From an uncultured Enterobacteriaceae bacterium (GTDB lineage Bacteria; Pseudomonadota; Gammaproteobacteria; Enterobacterales; Enterobacteriaceae): DNA of 64,000 nt. Location of the stretch: positions 62,001-126,000 of the forward strand of contig CAKZHC010000010.1 in the NCBI GenBank assembly GCA_936920625.1, in the 5' to 3' direction. Below the pieces are notes generated by a model. That model was not told the origin of the DNA and did not search any database. It saw only the letters and a list, made by a program, of their open reading frames with translations. Position numbers and translations under genes: made by a program. Below are positions 1 to 9,602 of the stretch, piece after piece. Each line of letters starts with the position of its first letter. Position 1 is the stretch's first letter.

Positions 1-742
1 TGCAGCGACTGAATCAGAAAGTGCAAATTTGTTATCAGGTAACCGTAGCGAAAAACGCGTTCCGATGACCAGGTTGCGTAAGCGTGTTGCAGAACGTCTG
101 CTCAGTGCTAAAAACAGCACAGCAATGCTGACGACCTTCAACGAAGTAAATATGAAACCAATAATGGACCTGCGTAAGCACTACACTGACGCATTCGAAA
201 AGCGGCATGGTATCCGCCTCGGTTTCATGTCCTTTTACGTTAAAGCAGTGTTAGAAGCACTAAAGCGTTATCCCGAAGTTAATGCTTCAATCGATGGCGA
301 TGATATTGTTTATCACAACTACTTTGATATCAGTATTGCCGTATCAACACCGCGAGGTCTGGTGACGCCGGTATTGCGTGATGTTGACCTGTTTGGCATG
401 GCTGATATTGAAAAGAAAATTAAAGACTTGGCGCTCAAGGGTCGCGACGGCAAACTGACTGTTGATGAGCTTACCGGTGGTAATTTCACTATTACTAACG
501 GGGGGGTGTTTGGTTCCCTAATGTCAACACCGATTATCAATCCCCCGCAGAGCGCTATTCTTGGCATGCACGCCATTAAAGACAGGCCGATGGCAGTTGA
601 CGGACAGGTGGTGATTTTGCCGATGATGTATCTTGCGCTCTCCTATGATCATCGTCTGGTGGATGGCCGTGAGTCAGTTGGGTTTTTGGTCGTGATTAAA
701 GAGCTGCTGGAAGATCCTGCACGTCTGCTTCTTGATGTCTAG
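1..742 (+). CDS. sucB: Dihydrolipoyllysine succinyltransferase (E2 of 2-oxoglutarate dehydrogenase), 5' end missing
   Basis: The open frame enters the window at base 2 and continues to the TAG at 740-742, so only the C-terminal 246 codons are present; lipoyl and most of the linker regions lie upstream. The visible part is the E2 catalytic core, which transfers succinyl groups to CoA in the TCA cycle. The active-site segment YDHRLVDG is at about 643-666. The residues after the linker (SEKRVPMTRLRKRVAERL) match the E. coli protein almost exactly. It is followed by sucC after 96 bases, as in sucABCD operons. Confident from family resemblance and context. Confidence 0.97.
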   Translation, partial: AATESESANLLSGNRSEKRVPMTRLRKRVAERLLSAKNSTAMLTTFNEVNMKPIMDLRKHYTDAFEKRHGIRLGFMSFYVKAVLEALKRYPEVNASIDGDDIVYHNYFDISIAVSTPRGLVTPVLRDVDLFGMADIEKKIKDLALKGRDGKLTVDELTGGNFTITNGGVFGSLMSTPIINPPQSAILGMHAIKDRPMAVDGQVVILPMMYLALSYDHRLVDGRESVGFLVVIKELLEDPARLLLDV

Positions 743-838
743 CCAGTTTTCTGGCGATGTATCCCGTACCATCAGCGTTTAATTTTTGTGATCGCGGGCA
801 GCGATCCTTCTTTTTTTGATTTCAATGAGTAAAACATC

Positions 839-2005
839 ATGAACCTACATGAATATCAGGCTAAACAACTGCTTGCTCGCTACGGTCTGCCAGTACCCAC
901 TGGATATGCCTGCAACACCCCACGCGAGGCAGAGGAAGCTGCCTCTAAGATCGGCTCCGGCCCATGGGTGGTAAAATGCCAGGTACACGCCGGGGGGCGA
1001 GGAAAGGCGGGCGGAGTTAAGGTTGTCAAAAGCAAAGAGGATATTCGTACGTTTGCAGAGAACTGGCTCGGTAAGCAGCTAAAAACGTATCAGACGGATG
1101 CAGCAGGGCAGCCTGTAAACCAGGTTCTGGTTGAGGAGGCAACTGATATCGATCAGGAGCTTTATTTGGGAGCTGTAGTTGATCGTAGTACCAGGCGTGT
1201 CGTTTTCATGGCCTCAACTGAAGGAGGAGTGGAAATTGAAAAAGTGGCAGAAAGTACGCCGCATCTAATCCATAAAATAGCGCTTGATCCGCTAACTGAC
1301 CCGCAACCATGGCAGGGGCGTGAGCTAGCGTTCAAGCTTGGCTTATCTGGTAAGCAGGTCACTAGCTTCACAAAAATTTTCATCGGCCTGGCGACAATGT
1401 TCCTCGAGCGGGACCTAGCGCTGGTGGAGATCAATCCGCTCGTTATCACCAAAACGGGAGAGCTGATTTGTCTGGATGCCAAGCTGAGTGTTGATGGTAA
1501 TGCACTGTTTCGTCAGTCAGAGTTGCGCGAGATGCGAGATCATACTCAGGAAGATTCACGGGAAGCCCATGCAGCACAGTGGGAACTGAACTACGTCGCT
1601 CTGGAAGGCAACATCGGCTGTATGGTAAATGGCGCGGGCCTTGCTATGGGCACTATGGACATTGTTAAACACTTCGGCGGTTCTCCTGCTAATTTCCTCG
1701 ACGTAGGAGGTGGAGCGACTAAAGAACGTGTTACAGAAGCGTTTAAAATTATTTTGTCAGATCATTCGGTTAAAGCAGTCCTGGTCAATATTTTTGGTGG
1801 TATTGTCCGCTGCGATTTGATAGCCGATGGGATTATTGGTGCGGTGTCTGAAGTCAGTGTCAATGTGCCAGTAGTCGTTCGGCTGGAGGGCAATAATGCT
1901 GAACTGGGCGCGCAGCATCTGGAGAAAAGTGGATTGAATATCATTGCGGCCAGTAGTCTGACTGAAGCGGCACAACGTGTGGTTGCAGCAGCGGAGAGTG
2001 AATAA
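839..2005 (+). CDS. sucC: Succinyl-CoA synthetase beta subunit
   Basis: 388 residues, the usual length of the ADP-forming beta subunit. Together with SucD it converts succinyl-CoA to succinate with substrate-level phosphorylation in the cytosol. An N-terminal ATP-grasp region (about 1-240, with the glycine-rich HAGGRGKAGGVK segment near residue 54) precedes the CoA-ligase domain with VNIFGGIVRCD near residue 320. The start MNLHEYQAKQLL is the family's standard N-terminus. The stop overlaps the sucD start (TAATG), which implies translational coupling and equal subunit production. Confidence 0.98.
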   Translation: MNLHEYQAKQLLARYGLPVPTGYACNTPREAEEAASKIGSGPWVVKCQVHAGGRGKAGGVKVVKSKEDIRTFAENWLGKQLKTYQTDAAGQPVNQVLVEEATDIDQELYLGAVVDRSTRRVVFMASTEGGVEIEKVAESTPHLIHKIALDPLTDPQPWQGRELAFKLGLSGKQVTSFTKIFIGLATMFLERDLALVEINPLVITKTGELICLDAKLSVDGNALFRQSELREMRDHTQEDSREAHAAQWELNYVALEGNIGCMVNGAGLAMGTMDIVKHFGGSPANFLDVGGGATKERVTEAFKIILSDHSVKAVLVNIFGGIVRCDLIADGIIGAVSEVSVNVPVVVRLEGNNAELGAQHLEKSGLNIIAASSLTEAAQRVVAAAESE

Positions 2006-2880
2006 TGTCTATTTTAATTGATAAAAATACTAAAGTTATCTGCCAGGGTTTTACTGGCGGACAGGGAACCTTTCACTCCGAGCAGGCACTGGCATACGGC
2101 ACACAATTAGTAGGTGGAGTAACACCTAATAAAGGTGGCACAACCCATCTGGGGCTCCCGGTTTTCAACACAGTGCGTGAGGCAGTTGAAGCGACGGGCG
2201 CAACGGCGACGGTAATCTATGTGCCGGCACCATTTTGCAAAGATGGAATCCTCGAAGCCATTGATGCAGGCATCAAGCTTATAATCACCATTACGGAAGG
2301 TATTCCAACACTCGATATGCTGTCAATCAAGATTAAACTGGACGAGGCGGGTGTCCGCATGATTGGGCCAAACTGTCCAGGGGTGATCACGCCGGGAGAA
2401 TGTAAAATTGGTATCATGCCCGGCCAAATACATCAGGCAGGACGAGTTGGGATTGTTTCGCGTTCAGGAACCCTTACCTATGAAGCGGTCAAACAGACCA
2501 CTGATATTGGATACGGCCAGTCAACTTGTGTCGGTATTGGTGGTGATCCCATCGCGGGTTCAAACTTCATTGATATTTTGCAGTTGTTCGAAAATGATCC
2601 AAAAACCGAAGCAATTGTGATGATTGGTGAAATTGGTGGTAGTGCAGAAGAGGAAGCAGCAGCCTTTATTAAATCTCACGTTACTAAACCTGTCGTGGGG
2701 TATATTGCCGGACTTACTGCGCCTAAAGGCAAACGTATGGGCCATGCCGGAGCAATCATTGCAGGTGGTAAAGGTACGGCGGATGAAAAAATTGCCGCAC
2801 TGAAAGCCGCAGGAGTTAAAACCGTAAATAGCCTTGCTGAAATTGGTGAGGCTGTAAAAGCGGTCCTGCCTCCAAAATAA
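2005..2880 (+). CDS. sucD: Succinyl-CoA synthetase alpha subunit
   Basis: 291 residues against 289 in E. coli. It binds CoA through an N-terminal Rossmann domain (CQGFTGGQGTFHSEQA near residue 15) and carries the phosphohistidine in the RMGHAGAIIAGG segment near residue 246. It is the last gene of the suc operon and starts at the ATG inside the sucC stop. A hairpin lies 37 bases after its stop. Confidence 0.98.
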   Translation: MSILIDKNTKVICQGFTGGQGTFHSEQALAYGTQLVGGVTPNKGGTTHLGLPVFNTVREAVEATGATATVIYVPAPFCKDGILEAIDAGIKLIITITEGIPTLDMLSIKIKLDEAGVRMIGPNCPGVITPGECKIGIMPGQIHQAGRVGIVSRSGTLTYEAVKQTTDIGYGQSTCVGIGGDPIAGSNFIDILQLFENDPKTEAIVMIGEIGGSAEEEAAAFIKSHVTKPVVGYIAGLTAPKGKRMGHAGAIIAGGKGTADEKIAALKAAGVKTVNSLAEIGEAVKAVLPPK

Positions 2881-2916
2881 CAATTATCAGATGGCAGACT
2901 GTCATTTGTGCTTATC

Positions 2917-2939
2917 TCACCGGGTATTCTGCCCGGTGA
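2917..2939 (+). terminator. Hairpin after sucD, probable transcription end
   Basis: An 8-bp perfect inverted repeat, TCACCGGG/CCCGGTGA, with a 7-base loop, 36 bases after the sucD stop. The tract that follows is only mildly T-rich, so it may be a weak terminator or an mRNA-stabilising hairpin. Confidence 0.6.
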
Positions 2940-3698
2940 TTCAGTTCTGCAGGCCGGGCAATCCTAAAGCTTGTTATTAGCGTTTCCCTGTTTCGTGATA
3001 GCATTCTGTCAGACGGCAGCGCTTTGCTTTTTTAGCAGAGCAAAAGCGCATTAATGCAGCAGGCCTGGGCTTAACGCTATGGAGTAACCTGATGCCTGCT
3101 ATGCCGTTTTGCTACGGTTACAAAATCGCAGTTTCTTTCTTCAGCGCACAGGATATCAGGCTGTTAAGGGCAGGATGTTGTTATTGTAAAAAATCCGCCA
3201 GAGATGACCTTAAGCATAACACAATGTTATTAATCACCCAGGATAACTGAGTAGTAAAATATGGTAAGTTAAATAGGATGTTAAAAAAAACAATGAAATG
3301 ATCTTATTCACTATATAAATATTCTCAATATCTAAACATATCATTAACATATATTCAGTAGAAAGATAATACAAATGATTCGTGTTATTATCATCTTTTA
3401 AAAAATAATATGATGAATTTCTGCTAATACATAAAATCAGGTATTTCATTAATAGCTAAATTATTTAATATTTTTCTTTAAACGGTATTATTGCATTAAA
3501 TAAAACATGATAATATTGCAGTATTAAAGAACATTAATTGAATAAATGAAACGGTAAAACTGCGTATAATGAATTCCCTCACATGAAAGTCGGCGGTGTA
3601 GTTATTGCCTTTGGTCATGTGATTTATATTGGTATTAAGCGTAATCACCTGCACTGTGGAGGTGGATTTGCGTTAAAACCTCAATGCCAGGAGTGAAG
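2940..3698 (+). promoter_or_regulatory. Long AT-rich upstream region of cydA
   Basis: About 760 bases without a credible gene. The part from about 3190 to 3550 is strikingly AT-rich and probably holds the cydABX promoters, which in E. coli respond to ArcA and Fnr. I could not assign a clean Fnr palindrome or ArcA array by eye. An imperfect inverted repeat (GCGCTTTGC near 3019 and GCAAAAGCGC near 3040) is present. The mannosyl-glycerate genes mngRAB that sit here in E. coli are absent. Confidence 0.4.
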
Positions 3699-5267
3699 AT
3701 GTTAGATATCGTTGAGCTATCCCGTTTGCAGTTTGCTTTGACGGCACTGTACCATTTCCTTTTTGTACCACTGACGCTTGGCATGTCTTTTTTGCTGGCG
3801 ATCATGGAGACGGTTTATGTTTTGTCGGGCAAGCAGATTTACAAGGATATGACCAAATTCTGGGGTAAATTATTTGGTATTAACTTTGCTCTGGGAGTAG
3901 CGACCGGATTAACGATGGAATTCCAGTTCGGTACAAACTGGTCATACTATTCGCACTACGTGGGCGATATTTTTGGAGCTCCACTGGCCATCGAAGGGTT
4001 AATGGCATTTTTCCTCGAGTCCACCTTCGTAGGGCTTTTCTTTTTTGGCTGGGACCGCCTTAGTAAAATAGGGCACATGACGGTCACCTGGCTGGTAGCG
4101 CTTGGTTCTAATCTCTCTGCATTGTGGATTCTAATTGCTAATGGCTGGATGCAGAATCCGATTGCGTCAGAATTCAATTTCGAAACTATGCGTATGGAGA
4201 TGGTCAGTTTTGCCGGACTGGTACTTAATCCGGTAGCTCAGGTCAAGTTTGTTCACACTGTAGCGGCCGGTTACACCACTGGTGCGATATTTGTGCTGGG
4301 TATCAGTGCTTATTATTTATTACGCGGCCGCGATCTTCCCTTTGCTAAACGTTCGTTTGCTATTGCCGCCAGTTTCGGTATGGCTGCAATTTTGTCGGTC
4401 ATTGTGCTGGGCGATGAATCTGGGTATGAAGTGGGTGATGTACAAAAAACCAAGCTGGCAGCGATTGAAGCTGAATGGGAAACACAACCTCCTCCTGCTG
4501 CATTCACGCTGTTTGGCATTCCTGATCAGCAAAATATGAAAAACAGCCATGCTATTCAAATCCCTTATGTTCTCGGACTAATTGCAACGCGTTCGGTAGA
4601 TAAGCCGGTAATTGGTCTTAAAGAGTTAATGGGGCAGCATGAAATCCGCATACGTAATGGAATCAAAGCCTACGAGGCATTACAGCAAATACGAAGAGGC
4701 AATAGTGATCCAGCGGTGCGTCAGATGTTTGAACAAAATAAGCAGGACTTGGGTTACGGCCTACTGCTAAAACGTTATACCCCGGAAATTGGGAATGCAA
4801 CGGAAGCTCAAATTCAGCAGGCAACTAAAGATTCGATTCCACGTGTGGCACCTGTCTACTTTGCCTTCCGTATTATGGTGCTTAGTGGTGTGCTGATGCT
4901 GCTTGTCATAGGCTCGGCCTTCTGGGCGGTACTTCGTAATCGTATTGGCAAAAGCCGTCTGCTGCTGCGCTGCGCTTTATATGCTATTCCATTGCCATGG
5001 ATTGCAGTTGAGTCAGGCTGGTTCGTTGCTGAATATGGACGCCAGCCTTGGGCCATAGGTGAAATACTACCAACGTCAGTGGCCCACTCATCAGTCACCA
5101 CTGGGCAGTTGCTTTTTTCGATGACCCTGATTTGTGGTCTTTATACATTATTCTTCATTGCTGAAATGTATCTGATGTTCAGGTTCGCACGGCTTGGACC
5201 CAGTAGTCTGAAAACGGGACGCTATCACTACGAACAGCCCAGTATTACCTCGCAGACAGCGCATTAA
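3699..5267 (+). CDS. cydA: Cytochrome bd-I ubiquinol oxidase subunit I
   Basis: 522 residues from the ATG at 3699, chosen over the ATG at 3684 because AGGAG lies just before it and MLDIVELSRLQFAL is the normal N-terminus. This multi-spanning inner-membrane subunit binds quinol and hemes b558, b595 and d and reduces oxygen to water at high affinity. His19 lies in the ALYHFLFVPL segment. The conserved segment GWFVAEYGRQPW is near residue 440. The quinol-binding Q loop follows GDESGYE near residue 240. It is followed by cydB after 15 bases. Confidence 0.98.
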   Translation: MLDIVELSRLQFALTALYHFLFVPLTLGMSFLLAIMETVYVLSGKQIYKDMTKFWGKLFGINFALGVATGLTMEFQFGTNWSYYSHYVGDIFGAPLAIEGLMAFFLESTFVGLFFFGWDRLSKIGHMTVTWLVALGSNLSALWILIANGWMQNPIASEFNFETMRMEMVSFAGLVLNPVAQVKFVHTVAAGYTTGAIFVLGISAYYLLRGRDLPFAKRSFAIAASFGMAAILSVIVLGDESGYEVGDVQKTKLAAIEAEWETQPPPAAFTLFGIPDQQNMKNSHAIQIPYVLGLIATRSVDKPVIGLKELMGQHEIRIRNGIKAYEALQQIRRGNSDPAVRQMFEQNKQDLGYGLLLKRYTPEIGNATEAQIQQATKDSIPRVAPVYFAFRIMVLSGVLMLLVIGSAFWAVLRNRIGKSRLLLRCALYAIPLPWIAVESGWFVAEYGRQPWAIGEILPTSVAHSSVTTGQLLFSMTLICGLYTLFFIAEMYLMFRFARLGPSSLKTGRYHYEQPSITSQTAH

Positions 5268-5282
5268 GTCAGGAGTTACAAT

Positions 5283-6422
5283 ATGTTAGATTACCAAATA
5301 CTACGTTTTATCTGGTGGCTGTTGGTGGGTGTGCTTTTTATTGGTTTTGCGATAACTGACGGGTTCGACATGGGCGTTGGTATGCTTTCACGCATGATTG
5401 GTCGCTCTGATACAGAGCGCAGGATTATGATCAACAGCGTGGCACCACACTGGGATGGTAATCAGGTATGGCTGATCACCGCCGGAGGTGCCCTCTTCGC
5501 CGCATGGCCTATGGTCTATGCAGCCGCATTTTCCGGTTTTTACATCGCAATGATGCTGGTGCTTGCCTCACTATTTTTTCGTCCGGTGGGTTTCGACTAC
5601 CGGTCTAAGATTGAAGACGTACGCTGGCGCAGGATGTGGGACTGGGGTATTTTTACTGGCAGTTTTGTTCCCCCACTGATCATTGGCGTAGCGTTCGGCA
5701 ATTTGTTACAGGGAGTACCATTCCATATTGATTCTGATTTACGCTTGTTCTACACGGGCAATTTCTTCCAATTGCTTAACCCCTTCGGGCTGCTGGCGGG
5801 CGTAGTCAGTGTGGCGATGTTTCTGACTCAGGGGGCAACTTGGTTGCAAATGCGTACTACTGGCGCACTATATTTGCGGGTGCGTCGGGTTGCAGAGCTG
5901 GCCGCTTTGGTGACAATGGTATGCTTCATCTCGGCTGGAATCTGGGTGGTTTACGGCATTGACGGTTATGTTATTACCTCTGTGCTCGATCCAGCTGGGA
6001 TCTCAGATCCCCTTAAAAAAGAGGTCGTGCGTCAGGCTAATAGCTGGATGGCAAACTTCCACACAATGCCACAACTCTGGTGGTTTCCGGCATCTGGCGT
6101 AGTTCTGCCGCTGTTCACCTTTATCTGCTCGCGAGCTAGCAAAGGTGGCTTGGCCTTCCTTTGCTCTTCTCTGACGATGGCGGCAGTAATCATGACGGCC
6201 GGAATCACGCTGTTTCCATTCATCATGCCGTCGAGTACGGTACCAGCCAATAGCCTGACGTTATGGGATGCCACTTCCAGCCAGTGGACATTACAGGTTA
6301 TGCTCTACGCCGCTATTGTATTTGTCCCCATTATCCTTGCTTACACCATCTGGTGTTACTACAAGATGTTTGGGCGTATTACTGAAGAACATATTGAAAG
6401 CAACAGCCATTCGCTCTACTGA
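5283..6422 (+). CDS. cydB: Cytochrome bd-I ubiquinol oxidase subunit II
   Basis: 379 residues, the same length as the E. coli protein. It is the structural partner of CydA, with multiple membrane helices and no covalently bound heme. The N-terminal segment ITDGFDMGVGML and the NSVAPHWDGNQVWL stretch are typical of the family. It sits between cydA and the tiny cydX in one operon. Confidence 0.98.
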   Translation: MLDYQILRFIWWLLVGVLFIGFAITDGFDMGVGMLSRMIGRSDTERRIMINSVAPHWDGNQVWLITAGGALFAAWPMVYAAAFSGFYIAMMLVLASLFFRPVGFDYRSKIEDVRWRRMWDWGIFTGSFVPPLIIGVAFGNLLQGVPFHIDSDLRLFYTGNFFQLLNPFGLLAGVVSVAMFLTQGATWLQMRTTGALYLRVRRVAELAALVTMVCFISAGIWVVYGIDGYVITSVLDPAGISDPLKKEVVRQANSWMANFHTMPQLWWFPASGVVLPLFTFICSRASKGGLAFLCSSLTMAAVIMTAGITLFPFIMPSSTVPANSLTLWDATSSQWTLQVMLYAAIVFVPIILAYTIWCYYKMFGRITEEHIESNSHSLY

Positions 6423-6439
6423 GCCAGAGGAGATAAATA

Positions 6440-6550
6440 ATGTGGTATTTCGCCTGGATTTTAGGCACTTTGCTGGCATGTACACTTGGTATTATTACCG
6501 CCCTTGCTCTGGAGCACGTAGAACAAAATGCTGAGAAGAAGGAGTCGTGA
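6440..6550 (+). CDS. cydX: Cytochrome bd-I accessory small subunit CydX
   Basis: A 36-residue single-helix membrane protein beginning MWYFAWILGTLLACTLGI and ending in a charged tail. It starts 17 bases after cydB, with AGAGGAGAT as ribosome binding site. CydX stabilises the heme environment of cytochrome bd-I. The MWYFxWILG start is diagnostic of the family. Confidence 0.95.
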   Translation: MWYFAWILGTLLACTLGIITALALEHVEQNAEKKES

Positions 6551-6574
6551 TGTTTTGTTTCTGGTGAAACAGAG

Positions 6575-6709
6575 ATGAAAATGAACGACCGATACAGACC
6601 ATTGCTAGTGACTATCCTGTCACTGGCAGTGTGTCCTGCTGAGTGTTTGCTGTGCACTCAGCACTCCTGCGTGTGGACCATCAAACCCTGCTGGACAGAC
6701 CAGTCATAA
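6575..6709 (+). pseudogene. ybgE: Possible degraded remnant of ybgE
   Basis: In related bacteria cydX is followed by ybgE, which encodes a membrane protein of about 97 residues. Here there is only a 44-codon frame starting MKMNDRYRPLLVTILSLAV. Its first residues faintly resemble the YbgE N-terminus (DKRPLRALS...); the rest is Cys-rich and unlike the family. The interval up to ybgC holds no other gene. The call rests on position and weak similarity. Confidence 0.35.
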
Positions 6710-6815
6710 TTATTTCACCCACCTTACTGCTATCCATTCCCAAGAAAGATGTAGTTGCGTATAGTAACAACGACTTTGATTCTTGATATCAACATGTTTT
6801 TCCGGATTAAACGTG

Positions 6816-7217
6816 ATGACTATGCTGTTCCAATGGCCGATTCGTGTCTACTACGAAGATACTGATGCTGGCGGAGTGGTTTACCACGCCAGCTACATTG
6901 CATACTATGAACGCGCAAGAACTGAGATGCTGCGCCAGTCAGGTTTTAATCAGCAGGCCCTGTTAACACAACAGGTAGCATTTGTGGTGCGTCGTATGAC
7001 AGTGGAGTATTTATCACCAGCCAGGCTTGACGACCTGCTGGAAGTGCAGACACGAGTTATTTCGACAACGCGTACCACCATGACGTTTTCCCAGCGAATA
7101 CTAAATCCTGAAGAGCGGATGCTAAATGAGGCAGAAGTTCTCATTGCTTGCATCAGTCTGCATCAGATGAAGCCTGTCGCGCTTCCCGATTCTATTGTTG
7201 CGGAGTTTAAGCAGTGA
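6816..7217 (+). CDS. ybgC: Acyl-CoA thioesterase of the Tol-Pal operon
   Basis: 133 residues with a single hotdog domain. The YYEDTDAGGVVYHASY segment near residue 13 contains the catalytic Asp of the 4-hydroxybenzoyl-CoA thioesterase family. The ATG at 6816 is preferred to the upstream ATG at 6783 because it gives the normal length (134 in E. coli). It is the first gene of the tol operon, and its TGA overlaps the tolQ start (GTGA). In E. coli it hydrolyses acyl-CoAs and interacts with phospholipid synthesis proteins. Confidence 0.95.
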   Translation: MTMLFQWPIRVYYEDTDAGGVVYHASYIAYYERARTEMLRQSGFNQQALLTQQVAFVVRRMTVEYLSPARLDDLLEVQTRVISTTRTTMTFSQRILNPEERMLNEAEVLIACISLHQMKPVALPDSIVAEFKQ

Positions 7218-7900
7218 CTGACATGAACATTGTTAATCTGTTCCTGAAGGCCAGCCTTCTGGTCAAATTTATCATGCTGATTTTAATAGGTTTCTCAATC
7301 GTCTCTTGGGCTGTGATCATTCAGAGAACTCGTATCCTCAACAGCGCAGGACGTGAAACAGAGGCATTTGAAGATAAATTCTGGTCAGGGATAGAGTTAT
7401 CCAGACTTTATCAGGAGAGCCAGGAGCGCCGTGACGACCTCAACGGATCTGAGCAGATATTTTATGCCGGGTTTAAAGAATTCTCTCGTCTGCATCGGGC
7501 TAACAACCAGGCGCCTGAGGCAGCAATAGAAGGCGCGAGCAGAGCAATGCGAATTGCAATGAATCGAGAAATAGATTATCTGGAAACTCACATCGCCTTT
7601 TTAGGAACAGTAGGCTCAATCAGTCCTTACATTGGTCTGTTTGGTACAGTCTGGGGGATTATGCATGCATTCATTGCGCTGGGAGCGGTAAAGCAGGCTA
7701 CATTGCAGATGGTTGCGCCGGGTATTGCTGAAGCACTGATTGCCACGGCAATTGGCTTGTTTGCGGCAATCCCTGCGGTAATGGCGTATAACCGTCTGAA
7801 TCAGCGCGTAAACAGGCTGGAAGGGAGTTATGACAATTTTATGGAAGAGTTTACCGCAATCCTGCATCGCCAAGCTTACGCCACTAATAATAGTCAGTAA
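7214..7900 (+). CDS. tolQ: Tol-Pal system inner-membrane motor protein TolQ
   Basis: 228 residues starting at GTG, as in E. coli, overlapping the ybgC stop by 4 bases. It has three membrane segments: one near residues 15-37, and two in the C-terminal half around GTVGSISPYIGLFGTVWGI and ALIATAIGLFAAIPAVMAYN. With TolR it forms the proton-driven stator that energises TolA and helps draw in the outer membrane at division. Closely related to ExbB/MotA. Confidence 0.98.
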   Translation: MTDMNIVNLFLKASLLVKFIMLILIGFSIVSWAVIIQRTRILNSAGRETEAFEDKFWSGIELSRLYQESQERRDDLNGSEQIFYAGFKEFSRLHRANNQAPEAAIEGASRAMRIAMNREIDYLETHIAFLGTVGSISPYIGLFGTVWGIMHAFIALGAVKQATLQMVAPGIAEALIATAIGLFAAIPAVMAYNRLNQRVNRLEGSYDNFMEEFTAILHRQAYATNNSQ

Positions 7901-7913
7901 ACAGGGGCAGTGT

Positions 7914-8342
7914 ATGGACAGAAGACACTATCGTCACAGACGCTCAGTGAAATCGGAAATAAATATTGTTCCGTTGCTGGATGTATTACTGGTACTGTTG
8001 CTGATTTTTATGGCCACCGCGCCGATCATTACACAAAGTGTCGAGGTCGACTTGCCTGATGCAACAGATTCCAAAACTGTGTCTGGTAATGATAACCAAC
8101 CTGTTATTTTAGAAGTAGCCAGCATTGGTAAATATAATCTGGTTGTGGATCATGAACGTATGGAGCAGTTACCGCCAGAGCAGATTGTCGCTGAGGCACA
8201 ACGGTATATGCGGGGAAACCCCAAAACGCTCTTTTTGATCGGAGGGGCAAAAGAGGTGCCTTATGATGGAATTATTCAGGCATTGAATCTGCTCCATCAG
8301 GCGGGGGTCAAATCCGTTGGTCTAATGACCCACCCCATTTAA
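7914..8342 (+). CDS. tolR: Tol-Pal system protein TolR
   Basis: 142 residues from the ATG at 7914, the E. coli length. A single membrane helix contains the essential proton-conducting Asp23 (NIVPLLDVLLVLLLIFM). A periplasmic ExbD-type domain follows. It begins 13 bases after tolQ and forms the TolQ-TolR motor with it. Confidence 0.98.
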   Translation: MDRRHYRHRRSVKSEINIVPLLDVLLVLLLIFMATAPIITQSVEVDLPDATDSKTVSGNDNQPVILEVASIGKYNLVVDHERMEQLPPEQIVAEAQRYMRGNPKTLFLIGGAKEVPYDGIIQALNLLHQAGVKSVGLMTHPI

Positions 8343-8370
8343 CGCTGTAAACCGTTTTGGGAAACTGAGA

Positions 8371-9360
8371 GTGCTGAAGGCAACCAAACAAAACGACAAT
8401 GGAAAAAGCCCATTAATCATTTCGTTGGCGTTGCATATTATCCTGATTGCAGTGCTGATCTGGAGTTCATTTGATGAAAATTTTGACGCCAGTGCCGGTG
8501 GAGGGAGGAGTGACATCAATGCGGTCATGGTTGACCCTGGCGCTATTGTTAATCAGTACAATCGCGAGCAACAACAACAGGCTGCTCGTAAGAGAGCTGA
8601 AAAACAACGGGAAGAGCGGGCCCGTAAGCAGGAAGAGGAGTTGCAGAAAAAACAGGCGGCAGAACAGCTGCGCTTGAAAGAGATAGAAAAAGAGCGTCTG
8701 CTGGCTGAGGAACAAACCAGAAAACAACTGGAACAACAGCGTCAGGCGGAAGAAGCTGCAAAAAAAGCGCAGCAGCAGCAGGCAGAAGCCGAAGCAGCGG
8801 CCAAAGCACGGGTAGCGGCAGAAGCTAAAGCAGTAGCAGAAGCCAAAGCAGCGGCAGAAGCTAAAGCAGCAGCGATAGCAAAAACCAAGGCAGAAGAGCA
8901 GGCAAAACAAAAAGCCGCGCAACAAGCTAAAGCAGCCAGGCAGAAAGCAGCAGCGGCGGCGGCAAAAAAAGAAGCCAACAAAGTTGATAAGCTGCTGGAT
9001 ACTCTGGCCTCAGCGCCGAATGCGCCAAAACAGAATCAAAGCAGGGGTGCGGCGGGGCAAGGCAGCCAGGCTAAATCGGGTGCTGGTGCTGCCGTTGTCG
9101 ATAATTATACCGGGCAGGTCCAGGCGGCCATAAGGAATAAGTTCTATGACTGGCAATTATTTAAAGGGCAAAAATGCGAATTGCGTGTCCGTCTGGCGCC
9201 CAATGGCGGCTCTTTGATAGATGTGCAGTCCCTGGGGGGTGATTCTGCTTTATGCCGGGCTGCTCTGGCGGCAGCTAAACAGGCAATTATCCCCAAACCA
9301 CCCAGCCAAGATGTTTATGAAAAAATAAAAGACACAACGATAACCTTCAATCCACAATGA
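8371..9360 (+). CDS. tolA: Tol-Pal system protein TolA
   Basis: 329 residues starting at GTG, shorter than the 421-residue E. coli protein because of a shorter central region. Domains: N-terminal membrane anchor (about 13-31), a long Ala/Lys/Glu/Gln-rich helix (about 65-215, with runs such as AKAAAEAKAAAIAK), then a C-terminal globular domain with NNYxGQVQ-like and PKPPSQDVYE segments. It spans the periplasm and carries motor force to TolB-Pal. The repetitive middle is prone to length variation. Confidence 0.96.
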   Translation: MLKATKQNDNGKSPLIISLALHIILIAVLIWSSFDENFDASAGGGRSDINAVMVDPGAIVNQYNREQQQQAARKRAEKQREERARKQEEELQKKQAAEQLRLKEIEKERLLAEEQTRKQLEQQRQAEEAAKKAQQQQAEAEAAAKARVAAEAKAVAEAKAAAEAKAAAIAKTKAEEQAKQKAAQQAKAARQKAAAAAAKKEANKVDKLLDTLASAPNAPKQNQSRGAAGQGSQAKSGAGAAVVDNYTGQVQAAIRNKFYDWQLFKGQKCELRVRLAPNGGSLIDVQSLGGDSALCRAALAAAKQAIIPKPPSQDVYEKIKDTTITFNPQ

Positions 9361-9602
9361 CAGTTGTCAGGAACGCGGCTATCTGGACATGAAAAGAACA
9401 AATTTTAAAAACGTTGGCTTTGATAAAACTTTCCGGTAAAACGGGTAAAATCAGGCTTATCAGAATTGACCTTGCAAATAAACGGAATATAAACAGACTG
9501 CTTGATAATAAAGCTAAATGTCATATTCTATGGCCCTACCATTATAGTCTACTAAACAGAGGTGATTATTGTGGACGTTTTGTTTAGGAGAAGGGAGAAA
9601 AG

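Noticed and set aside
3019..3050. GCGCTTTGC...GCAAAAGCGC inverted repeat with T run, considered as a terminator
   Set aside because: Imperfect pairing, the T run is in the loop rather than after the stem, and no gene ends there.
8467..8981. Long minus-strand frames opposite tolA (Cys/Phe/Leu or Ala/Ser rich)
   Set aside because: Shadow of the repetitive Ala/Lys/Glu/Gln codons of tolA.
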